The notes beneath the pieces are model-generated. The model did not search any database. It was not told the DNA's origin and worked only from the letters and a program-made list of their open reading frames with translations. Shown here in pieces: positions 1-6,272 of a stretch of DNA of 44,975 nt (position 1 is its first letter; every line of letters begins with the position of its first letter). Made by a program: the position numbers and the translations under genes. Origin of the DNA: Gemmataceae bacterium (GTDB lineage: Bacteria; Planctomycetota; Planctomycetia; Gemmatales; Gemmataceae); NCBI GenBank assembly GCA_019636445.1, contig JAHBXO010000043.1:1-44975 (forward strand), in the 5' to 3' direction.

Positions 1-1
1 T

Positions 2-76
2 GAGGTCGGTAACGATCACCGACTCGCCGACCCGGAGCCGTTGGCGGCGATGCTGAGGGCGTGCATGATCCAGTAG
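2..76 (+). CDS. C-terminal end of an unidentified upstream gene (partial)
   Basis: An open frame enters from the left edge and ends at a TAG at 74-76, giving about 24 residues that finish LAAMLRACMIQ. The stop lies 12 bases before the GTG of the next gene, and the AGAAGGA ribosome binding site of that gene overlaps it, as expected for adjacent co-transcribed genes. Too little is present to name a family, and a chance open frame cannot be excluded. Confidence 0.35.
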   Translation, partial: EVGNDHRLADPEPLAAMLRACMIQ

Positions 77-88
77 AAGGAACAGCCC

Positions 89-418
89 GTGCCATTCAGT
101 GAATCCCTTGCTGGTCGCATCCGTGACACCCTGGCCCGCAAGAAGAACATCGAAGAGAGACGAATGTTCGGCTGCCTATGCCTCTTGCTCAATGGCAATG
201 CCCTGGTAGGAGTCTGGAAGAATTCACTGATTGCTCGCCTCGGTCCCGTTGACGGCGAAGAGGCGCTGCTGGAGCCGCACGTCAGGCAATTCGACATCAC
301 GGGCAAGCCGATGCGGAATTGGGTAGTGGTCGAGCCGGAGGGCGTCGAGGATGACGACCAATTGAAGGAGTGGATCGACCGGGCGATAAAGTTCGTTGGC
401 AAGCTGCCGAAGAAGTGA
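89..418 (+). CDS. TfoX/Sxy N-terminal domain family protein
   Basis: The 109-residue product matches the small TfoX N-terminal domain family. It has an amphipathic N-terminal helix, an EERRMFGCLCLLLNGNALVGVW segment (the family's 'MFGG..F..NG' strand pair, near residues 22-43) and a closing helix with W.....A..F...LPKK. Proteins of this size lack the C-terminal domain of true TfoX competence regulators, and their role is unknown. The GTG start follows AGAAGGA at a good distance. The reading frame continues after the TGA stop directly into a remnant of a DJ-1/PfpI gene, so this gene seems to have been joined to the truncated end of another. Confidence 0.75.
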   Translation: MPFSESLAGRIRDTLARKKNIEERRMFGCLCLLLNGNALVGVWKNSLIARLGPVDGEEALLEPHVRQFDITGKPMRNWVVVEPEGVEDDDQLKEWIDRAIKFVGKLPKK

Positions 419-538
419 AAGGAATCCGACAAGCCGTTCACTGAGTTCGCTGTGGCCGATGGCCGTCTCGTCACGGGGCAGAACCCGCAGTCGGGTGCGG
501 CGGTCGCCGAGAAGGTGCTGGGCATTTTGAAGACGTGA
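419..538 (+). pseudogene. C-terminal remnant of a DJ-1/PfpI (class I glutamine amidotransferase-like) gene
   Basis: Directly after the TfoX stop, and in the same frame, about 39 codons run to a TGA at 536-538. The translation contains FAVADGRLVTGQNPQSGAAV, close to the conserved C-terminal strand and helix of Hsp31/DJ-1/PfpI proteins ('DG.LITGQNP.S...VA..V'). No start codon and no nucleophilic-elbow cysteine region are present, so only the last fifth of such a protein remains. The DUF488 gene starts 2 bases after the stop, suggesting that an original DJ-1/DUF488 operon lost most of its first gene. Confidence 0.6.
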
Positions 539-539
539 T

Positions 540-896
540 GTGAGCAACAACATGATCCGCCTCAAACGAGCCTACGAAGAACCAGCAAGGAAGGACGGCC
601 TGCGCATCCTGGTGGAGCGGCTTTGGCCGAGAGGCGTGAGCAAGGAGAAGGCGGCGGTCGATCTCTGGCTGAAAGACCTCGCTCCCAGCACCGAACTGCG
701 AATGTGGTACGGTCACGACCCGGAGAAGTGGGACGAGTTCCGCAAACGCTATAAGGCCGAGCTTGCCAAAGTGGGCGATCTGCTCGTGCTGCTGAAGCAC
801 CGCACGACCGAGGGGCCGGTGACGTTCGTGTATGCCGCCCACGATGAGGAACGCAACAGCGCCGTGGTCCTCAAGGAATACCTGGACGCACTGTGA
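540..896 (+). CDS. DUF488 family protein (YeaO-like)
   Basis: The 118-residue product has the landmarks of DUF488/YeaO proteins: an N-terminal KRAYEEPARKDGLRILVERLWPRG segment (residues 9-32), then LWLKDLAPSTELRMWYGHDPEKWDEF, and a C-terminal strand VTFVYAAHDEERNSAVVL. The family is small, cytosolic and of unproven function, and often sits with stress genes. The GTG at 540 is coupled to the preceding TGA; an ATG at 552 (MIRLKRAYEE) is an equally possible start. The gene ends 14 bases before the convergent cupin gene, with no clear terminator hairpin between them. Confidence 0.85.
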   Translation: MSNNMIRLKRAYEEPARKDGLRILVERLWPRGVSKEKAAVDLWLKDLAPSTELRMWYGHDPEKWDEFRKRYKAELAKVGDLLVLLKHRTTEGPVTFVYAAHDEERNSAVVLKEYLDAL

Positions 897-910
897 CAGG
901 ATCGTTCCCT

Positions 911-1237
911 TCAACCCCGCAAGATCGTGAGCAGAATCGACGCATCTTCGAGGCACTGGACCGAGTGCGGCTCCCCGGCTGGCAAGTACAGCAGTTGGCC
1001 CGCTGTGAGTTCGTGCGTATTACCGAAGGCGGTGAAAGCGATCTTCCCTTCAAGGCAATGCACGGTGATCTCGCCGGGAGCCTTGTGTTCGGCCAGCACT
1101 TTGCCTGCGGCCATCACGAGGCGAATGATCTCGACCTTCTCCGACTTGAGCAGTGTGGTGGTCTTGGCCGTCGTCAGTGCTGCCCCCAGCGGTCGAATGT
1201 CGATCACCTCGCCCGGCTGTGCATGTGGAATTGCCAT
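911..1237 (-). CDS. Cupin domain protein, last gene of the NO-reductase operon
   Basis: A 108-residue single-domain cupin. The first cupin motif is degenerate (AEHKAPGEITVHCLEG, near residues 49-64) and the second is visible as LTAGQLLYLPAGEPHSV (near 77-91). The fold binds a metal or a small ligand, but the substrate cannot be told from sequence. It starts 2 bases after the stop of the DUF542 gene behind AAGGAG, so it is translated as part of the same operon as the MerR regulator and the nitric oxide reductase. Small cupins are frequent partners of NO-detoxification genes; a role in iron or redox handling there is my inference. Confidence 0.8.
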   Translation of the reverse strand: MAIPHAQPGEVIDIRPLGAALTTAKTTTLLKSEKVEIIRLVMAAGKVLAEHKAPGEITVHCLEGKIAFTAFGNTHELTAGQLLYLPAGEPHSVQCLEDASILLTILRG

Positions 1238-1239
1238 CG

Positions 1240-1434
1240 TCAGGCTCCTTCTTCAATGCAGCGACGTAACTTCGCCAGAACGACTTCCGCATCGAACCTC
1301 CGTTCTCGGCACGCATACACCAGCGACTTTCCGCCGCAGGAGCAATCAATTCCCAACTCCTGAAACACCGTCAGCGTTTCGGGATGCTCGATGATCCAAT
1401 CAGGAACCGACGTATCGAGGTCGCAGGATGTCAT
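1240..1434 (-). CDS. DUF542 protein (N-terminal domain of RIC/ScdA iron-sulfur repair proteins)
   Basis: This 64-residue protein is a stand-alone DUF542 (ScdA_N) domain. It has the typical order VPDWIIEHPETLTVFQELGID followed by the CSCGGK motif (residues 32-37) and a helical tail. In full-length RIC proteins (YtfE, ScdA, DnrN) this domain precedes a hemerythrin-like di-iron domain that repairs iron-sulfur clusters after NO damage. That hemerythrin part is absent here, and the protein has the normal length of a free DUF542 domain. Its start overlaps the NO-reductase stop by 4 bases (ATGA), so translation is coupled. Context strongly supports a role in the NO response. Confidence 0.88.
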   Translation of the reverse strand: MTSCDLDTSVPDWIIEHPETLTVFQELGIDCSCGGKSLVYACRERRFDAEVVLAKLRRCIEEGA

Positions 1435-3659
1435 GGCGCTTCCGCCTTGCGGAACGAGTGGCCCGTCTTAAGCCCAGCCACGAACCAGACCAGGGCCACG
1501 GCTCCGAGGAAGAACACGGTGTCGCCCGGCACTCGCAGCCAGCGGAGCCACTGCATGATGTCCGTCTGCATGAACTCCGGGCTACGGGCGTACCAATAGC
1601 CGTGATCGACGGAGGCCCAGGTTTGCATGAGTCCCACGGGTAGCAAACTCAAGATGCACATCATCATCAGCCCGCCGTTGAGTGACCAGAACGAGAACTT
1701 GAGCAGTCCGTCCTTCCATTCTCGGCCAGGGATCAATGCTCGCAGGCAGACCAGCATCAGGCCGATGCCAAGCATTCCGTAGACGCCGAACAGTGCGGCG
1801 TGGCCGTGGAGCGGCGTCGTGTTGAGGCCCTGCATGTAGTAGAGGGCAATCGGCGGGTTAATCATGAAGCCGAACAGCCCGGCCCCGATCATGTTCCAGA
1901 AGGCGACCGACACGAAGAAGTAAATCGGCCACTTGTACTGTTTCACCCACGGCGTCAGATGCGACCGCCGCAGGTCTTCCATCGCATCGAAACCGACGAG
2001 CGTGAGCGGCACGACTTCCAGGGCGCTGAACACCGATCCCCAGGCCAGGGCGACTGTCGGCGTGCCGGAGAAGTACAAGTGATGGCACGTCCCGATGATG
2101 CCACCCGACAAGAAGATCGTCGCCGACAGCAGGGCGGAAGCGGCGGCGATGCCGGGGCGAATCAAGCCAAGCCGCATGAAGAAAAAAGCGATGACCGTGG
2201 TGGCGAATACTTCAAAGAAGCCCTCGACCCACAGATGGACGACCCACCACCGCCAGTATTCCACCATCGACAGGTGCGTGTGCTGGCCCCAGGTCAGGCC
2301 CGCTCCATAGAAGAGGGCGATGGCGGCACTCGCCACGGCCAGCAGCGTCACGAGTTGCTTCTGCTCGCCCGTTCGCCGCAGGGCAGGTAGCAGCACTCGA
2401 ACCATGAGGCCGAACCAGAGCAGCAGTCCGGCGAAGAGAGCAAGTTGCCAGACTCGCCCTAAATCGACGTACTCGTATCCCTGGTGGCCGAAGTAGAACG
2501 ACACGTCGTCCGACATCTTGTTGTGGATGCTCAACCACTGGCCGGTGAGCGACCCGGCCACGACGACGAGCAGAGCCAGGAAGAGAATGTTGACGCCAAG
2601 GCGTTGCCCCTTCGGTTCGTGTTCGCTCACGAGCGGGCCGATGAACAAGCCCGCCGCCAGCCACGCCGTTGCAATCCAGAACAAGCCCATCTGGACGTGC
2701 CACGTTCGGGTCACGCTGTAGGGCAACCACTTCGAGAGCGGGATACCGTAGAAGCCGTTTCCTTCGACGCCGTAGTGGGCCGTCACGACACCGAGCAACA
2801 TCTGAAGCAGGATCAGTGCGGCCACGACCCAAAAGTATTTGATGGTCGCCTTCTGCGAGGGCGTGGCGACCCATTTGCCGAGCGGATCGGCTTCCGGCAG
2901 GTTGGGGGCGTCCTCTTCGCTCTTGCGGGCGGCGTACCACCAGACCATCGCTGAGATTCCCGCCAGGAGCATGATGATGCTTACGCCGGTCCAGACAACG
3001 GTTTCGCCGGTGGGCCGGTTGCCGACCAGCGGCTCATACGGCCAGTTGTGCGTGTAGGTGATCTGGTCGTTGGGGCGATTGGTGGATGCGGCCCAGGAGG
3101 TCCAGAAGAAGAAGGATGCCAGCTTCTTCAGCCGGTCGGGTTCGCTGACGGCCCCCGCTGGAATGGCGTACTCGGCCTTGCCGTTGGCGAACACGCCGGA
3201 GTAGTGCTTTAGATTGGCCTGAAACGCTTCGGCTCGGAGCGGCGAAACGGTGATGGTTCCCGTGCTGGGGTCGAAGGTGTTGGTCCGCATCTCCTTCGCC
3301 AAGCGGCCTTGAAGCTGGGCCTGTTTTTCGCCGTCGAGCTTGGCGTATTCGCTTCCGAACTCGGCGTTGGCCCAGCGGTCGAGGATGAACGTCGCCTCCC
3401 GGTGCAGCCAGTCGGCGGTCCAGTCGGGAGCGACGTAGCTGCCGTGACCCCACACCGAGCCGACTTCCATGCCGCCGAGCGATTGCCAGACGTTTTGGCC
3501 CGCCACGATCTCGCCTTCGGCGACCAATACCGTGCCATCCGTCGTCACGATTTTAGAAGGGATCGGTGGCTTCTCCTGGTAGATGCGAGTTCCGATCCAG
3601 CCCAGGACCAGGAAGGAGACGAACATGACCAGCGTGAAGCCGATCCAAAGTCGTTTCAT
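1431..3659 (-). CDS. norZ: Quinol-dependent nitric oxide reductase (qNOR), single-subunit
   Basis: The 742-residue product reduces 2 NO to N2O at the inner membrane using quinol. It begins with one membrane helix (residues 5-24), then a large periplasmic domain resembling the NorC part (to about 215), then the heme-copper-oxidase-like core. Ligands can be placed: H321 in TRTWHVQMG (low-spin heme b), H475 and E479 in HLWVEGFFEVF (FeB site), H526/H527 in GTCHHLYFSG, and H618/H620 in LHGHAALFG (hemes). The covalent CxxCH of cytochrome-type NorC is absent, as expected for qNOR. It follows the MerR gene by 21 bases with GAGGGAA as ribosome binding site, and overlaps DUF542. No other denitrification gene is in view, so detoxification is more likely than respiration. 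Confidence 0.95.
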   Translation of the reverse strand: MKRLWIGFTLVMFVSFLVLGWIGTRIYQEKPPIPSKIVTTDGTVLVAEGEIVAGQNVWQSLGGMEVGSVWGHGSYVAPDWTADWLHREATFILDRWANAEFGSEYAKLDGEKQAQLQGRLAKEMRTNTFDPSTGTITVSPLRAEAFQANLKHYSGVFANGKAEYAIPAGAVSEPDRLKKLASFFFWTSWAASTNRPNDQITYTHNWPYEPLVGNRPTGETVVWTGVSIIMLLAGISAMVWWYAARKSEEDAPNLPEADPLGKWVATPSQKATIKYFWVVAALILLQMLLGVVTAHYGVEGNGFYGIPLSKWLPYSVTRTWHVQMGLFWIATAWLAAGLFIGPLVSEHEPKGQRLGVNILFLALLVVVAGSLTGQWLSIHNKMSDDVSFYFGHQGYEYVDLGRVWQLALFAGLLLWFGLMVRVLLPALRRTGEQKQLVTLLAVASAAIALFYGAGLTWGQHTHLSMVEYWRWWVVHLWVEGFFEVFATTVIAFFFMRLGLIRPGIAAASALLSATIFLSGGIIGTCHHLYFSGTPTVALAWGSVFSALEVVPLTLVGFDAMEDLRRSHLTPWVKQYKWPIYFFVSVAFWNMIGAGLFGFMINPPIALYYMQGLNTTPLHGHAALFGVYGMLGIGLMLVCLRALIPGREWKDGLLKFSFWSLNGGLMMMCILSLLPVGLMQTWASVDHGYWYARSPEFMQTDIMQWLRWLRVPGDTVFFLGAVALVWFVAGLKTGHSFRKAEAP

Positions 3660-3680
3660 GTCATTCCCTCAACAAAGTTG

Positions 3681-4091
3681 CTACTGCGTGGTTTTTCTCT
3701 TGGGCTTGTGAACGAGCGGGCAGTCATCGGTGGAGTTCTTCTCCCGGCAGCGTTGGACAATCTTGTCGAGTGAGCGCTTCATCTGTTGCAGGCTACGAAT
3801 CTTCTCCTCGATGTCGGTGATCTTCGCCTCGGCCCGCTGCCGGATATGATCGCATCCGGCGTGAGCGTTGAACGACAACTCCATCAGTTCCCGTATTTCG
3901 GCGAGGGTGAAGCCGAGTTCCTTCGCTCGCCGGATGTACTCCAGCCGTTCGACTGTGGACTCGTCATACTGTCGGTAGCCCGAAGGCCGACGCTCTGGCT
4001 CCAGGAGCAGTCCTTCCCGCTCGTAGTACCGGATCGTCTCGATGCCGATGCTGGATCGTTTGGCGACCTCGCCGATTTTCATGGCCGTCAT
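3681..4091 (-). CDS. MerR-family regulator with mercury-type cysteine triad
   Basis: The 136-residue protein has the MerR winged helix-turn-helix (MKIGEVAKRSSIGIETIRYY, residues 4-23, and the RRPSGYRQYDE wing), a long dimerisation helix and a C-terminal metal loop. Cysteines lie at 80, 115 and 124. The spacings of 35 and 9 equal those of C82, C117 and C126 in Tn501 MerR, and the loop ends DDCPL like MerR's SCPL. It should bind a thiophilic metal or be modified at these thiols. It is the first gene of the NO-reductase operon and lies just downstream of a MerR-type operator, so it probably controls itself and that operon. No merT, merP or merA is nearby. The second methionine (4082) is the more usual MerR start. 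Confidence 0.9.
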   Translation of the reverse strand: MTAMKIGEVAKRSSIGIETIRYYEREGLLLEPERRPSGYRQYDESTVERLEYIRRAKELGFTLAEIRELMELSFNAHAGCDHIRQRAEAKITDIEEKIRSLQQMKRSLDKIVQRCREKNSTDDCPLVHKPKRKTTQ

Positions 4092-4115
4092 GTGACGCCT
4101 ATCCGTCAGGGCGAC

Positions 4116-4147
4116 ATTTTACAATCTGGAGTATACTACAGAGTCAA
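4116..4147 (-). promoter_or_regulatory. MerR-type promoter/operator for the merR-norZ operon
   Basis: Read on the minus strand, TTGACT (4147-4142) and TAAAAT (4121-4116) are separated by 20 bases, the over-long spacer typical of MerR-activated promoters. The spacer carries the near-perfect palindrome CTGTAGTATACTCCAG (4141-4126, one mismatched pair). The start codon of the MerR gene lies 25 bases downstream of the -10 box, so the regulator would be autoregulated together with norZ. The divergent small membrane protein starts 26 bases on the other side. Confidence 0.8.
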
Positions 4148-4172
4148 GGGCCGATCCGTGGTCGAGGAAACG

Positions 4173-4484
4173 ATGAACCCTGGCGACTTCATCCTGTTGT
4201 TCCTGTCCCTGGCGTTCGCCGCCCTCAATCTATGCGTCCAGGGCTGGACGCTGAATGGCATCGGGCCAGCACTCCTTTCCACGGCGGGCGGTTTCTGGCA
4301 ACTTTGGATGCAGTGGCTCCGACATCGAAGCTATCTGCGTCACCAAGACGAAGATTTCATTCCTGGCACGCAGCACTTGGCGATCTCAGCGTGGCTCGGC
4401 TGGTCACTGGCGACGTTCGTTGCGTTGATTTGGGCGGGCCTCGCCCTGAATAGCTTGAGAATAGCGATGGAAGTCAAACCCTGA
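4173..4484 (+). CDS. Small two-helix membrane protein of unknown function
   Basis: A 103-residue protein with two clear hydrophobic segments: FILLFLSLAFAALNLCVQGW (residues 6-25) and, near the C-terminus, AWLGWSLATFVALIWAGLAL. A basic stretch WLRHRSYLRHQDED lies between them. I recognise no family. The ATG was chosen because it lies downstream of the divergent MerR operator; an in-frame GTG at 4158 is possible. Its place opposite the MerR/NO-reductase promoter suggests co-regulation, but nothing in the protein itself shows a function. Confidence 0.6.
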   Translation: MNPGDFILLFLSLAFAALNLCVQGWTLNGIGPALLSTAGGFWQLWMQWLRHRSYLRHQDEDFIPGTQHLAISAWLGWSLATFVALIWAGLALNSLRIAMEVKP

Positions 4485-4606
4485 AGGTTGAACATGCCCC
4501 ACATGCAAGATGCTCCTGCACTGGCCGACAGATGAGTTCGACCAGCAGAAAATCAGCATCCCGGAGGCAATATGATGGCGTTGGCAGAAACGGTGGAGGA
4601 CGACAC

Positions 4607-5164
4607 ATGAGCGGCATTCAGACGAAAACCAAACCCACTTCTCCGATTGATTACGCAGTTCGGATCGGCCACGTCCACCTGAAGGTCGCCGACCTGGAGC
4701 GAGCATTGGGATTCTACTGCGAAGTCCTTGGCTTCGAGTTGACTCAGCGATACGGCTCGCAAGCGGCGTTCGTGTCGGCAGGCGGCTACCACCACCACAT
4801 CGGGCTGAACACCTGGGAGAGCCTGGGAGGATCGCCACCGCCGCCAGGGACGACGGGCCTGTACCACACCGCAATTTTGTATCCGACAAGGCGTGCGCTG
4901 GCAGAAGCACTTCGGCGTGTTCTTGAAGCGGGCATACAACTCGATGGGGCCAGCGATCACGGAGTCAGTGAGGCGCTGTATCTGCGTGACCCGGACGATA
5001 ACGGTGTGGAACTCTATTGGGATCGACCACAGGAAACATGGCCCCGGACGCCGCATGGCGAATTGGCGATGTTCACTCGGCGGCTTGATCTTAGTGGCTT
5101 ATTGCGAGAGGTCGAATCCGAAACGGATGTGCCGAAGGTCGGTGATGGACCGCAGGACTTGTGA
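4607..5164 (+). CDS. VOC/glyoxalase-fold protein, catechol 2,3-dioxygenase-like (CatE type)
   Basis: The 185-residue protein has vicinal-oxygen-chelate modules. IGHVHLKVADLERALGFYCEVLGFEL (from residue 18) carries the first metal histidine, YHHHIGLNTW follows, the second module begins LYHTAILYP, and a DPDDNGVELYWDRP motif holds the metal glutamate. This pattern matches two-module extradiol dioxygenases of the Bacillus CatE/YfiE type and related bleomycin-resistance-fold proteins. The substrate is unknown. ATG 4607 is preceded by GGTGGAGGA and gives the normal N-terminus; the open frame extends to 4532 without a better signal. It ends 45 bases before a convergent cupin gene. Quinone or catechol handling would fit the electrophile-response genes nearby, which is inference. 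Confidence 0.88.
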   Translation: MSGIQTKTKPTSPIDYAVRIGHVHLKVADLERALGFYCEVLGFELTQRYGSQAAFVSAGGYHHHIGLNTWESLGGSPPPPGTTGLYHTAILYPTRRALAEALRRVLEAGIQLDGASDHGVSEALYLRDPDDNGVELYWDRPQETWPRTPHGELAMFTRRLDLSGLLREVESETDVPKVGDGPQDL

Positions 5165-5209
5165 TTCGTGGATTATACCGAAGTTGAGGTCGATGACACC
5201 GCTGGTTGC

Positions 5210-5569
5210 TCACTTGGCGTACTTGTTAGCACCGAGGAAATGCAGCGAGACGTAAGGCTCGTCCCCGATTACCCAACTGTCGTGGGGAATGGGCGGGATG
5301 TAGAATAGTTCCCCGGCCCGAAGCTCGATCACTCGCCCGTCCTCGAACGCCGCCGTAGCCGTCCCCGACAGCACAAGGCCGACATGCTCGACCTTACAGT
5401 GGGACGCCCCGACCTCTGGCCCGACGTGGGACGACCACTTCCATCCCGGCTGGTAGGTCGCCCGCCCGATGGCTAATCCGCCGAGCCGAACGACCTCGAA
5501 CCGCCCCAGCGTCATCTCCCGAACCTCGTCCGGCGACTCGAACCGTTTGAGGACAACATTCACGTCCAT
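5210..5569 (-). CDS. Cupin domain protein
   Basis: The 119-residue product is a single cupin. Motif 1 is GWKWSSHVGPEVGASHCKVEHVGLVLSG and motif 2 is LRAGELFYIPPIPHDSWVIGDEP. The histidines in HVGP, SHC and EHV and the PHD of motif 2 suggest a metal site. This W-rich 'KWSSHVKP' type is common in planctomycetes and actinobacteria and has no established function. ATG 5569 is preceded by AAGGAAGT; an upstream in-frame ATG (5653) lies inside the nitroreductase gene and is less likely. It follows the nitroreductase gene by 53 bases on the same strand and is probably co-transcribed. Confidence 0.85.
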   Translation of the reverse strand: MDVNVVLKRFESPDEVREMTLGRFEVVRLGGLAIGRATYQPGWKWSSHVGPEVGASHCKVEHVGLVLSGTATAAFEDGRVIELRAGELFYIPPIPHDSWVIGDEPYVSLHFLGANKYAK

Positions 5570-5622
5570 GACTTCCTTCACAATCTGACAGAGGGGGTGA
5601 GCAGGGTTTGCGACCCGGCGAC

Positions 5623-6231
5623 CTATTTCATGATCGAAGAAGTCGCTCCCCACTCTCCACTGAAAACAAACTCGTTCAGGGGCTTCCGGCTTCTAGGGGC
5701 GAGGTCACGTTCCCGATACTTCTCCAGCAGTGTGCTGGGATCGGCGGCATAACCAATCGCCAAACCCGTGACAGCTTGGACGCCCTCCGGGATGCGGTAG
5801 AGTTCACGGGCCTTGTCGGGCAGGATGCCGATCATCTGGTGGATGAGCAGTCCACGGGCAGTGGCTTCCAGAGTCAGGTTGGCACTGGCGAGGCCGAGGT
5901 CGTGGACGGCGGCGGCATTCGGCTGGCCGTTGAGGGTGAACCGAAGGCTCGTGCAGCCGAGGGCCAGTACCGGGGCAGCCGCAGCCCAGCCCTGGTTTCC
6001 CTCGACCAGACAAGACAGTAATCGCTCGAAGGTGTCCGGGTCCGCCTTCGTCGCCACGATATAACTCCACGGCTGCTCGTTATAGGACGACGCCGCCCAG
6101 CGTGCCGCCTCGAACAACGAGCGGAGGTCGTCGTCGGACACTGCACGGTCAGCGAAGGCGTAAGGACTCCATCGCCGTGCAATGAGGTCGTGGATGGGGT
6201 GGTCGGGATTTGCCTGCTTCTGCGTGTTCAT
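5623..6231 (-). CDS. Nitroreductase family FMN-dependent oxidoreductase
   Basis: The 202-residue product has the nitroreductase signature: IHDLIARRWSPYAFADRAVS (residues 12-31, FMN phosphate contact RRWSPYAF), then LFEAARWAASSYNEQPWSYIV, and a C-terminal GVQAVTGLAIGYAAD. Such enzymes use NAD(P)H and FMN to reduce nitro compounds, quinones or similar electrophiles. The start at 6231 has AAGGACGAATC before it; an upstream ATG at 6276 would overlap the P-type ATPase. It lies 41 bases downstream of the copper ATPase and before a cupin, all on one strand. The reduced substrate cannot be deduced. Confidence 0.9.
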   Translation of the reverse strand: MNTQKQANPDHPIHDLIARRWSPYAFADRAVSDDDLRSLFEAARWAASSYNEQPWSYIVATKADPDTFERLLSCLVEGNQGWAAAAPVLALGCTSLRFTLNGQPNAAAVHDLGLASANLTLEATARGLLIHQMIGILPDKARELYRIPEGVQAVTGLAIGYAADPSTLLEKYRERDLAPRSRKPLNEFVFSGEWGATSSIMK

Positions 6232-6272
6232 GATTCGTCCTTGTGTGAATATGTGTTCTCGGTTGTCTTGCT

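Noticed and set aside
911..4091. A mercury-resistance (mer) operon, suggested by the MerR protein
   Set aside because: No merT, merP, merA or merB is present; the genes under the promoter are qNOR, DUF542 and a cupin.
4510..4574. 21-codon frame MLLHWPTDEFDQQKISIPEAI before the glyoxalase-fold gene, preceded in frame by CPTCK
   Set aside because: It reads like protein, but is too short to assign; it could be a gene remnant, and I cannot support it.
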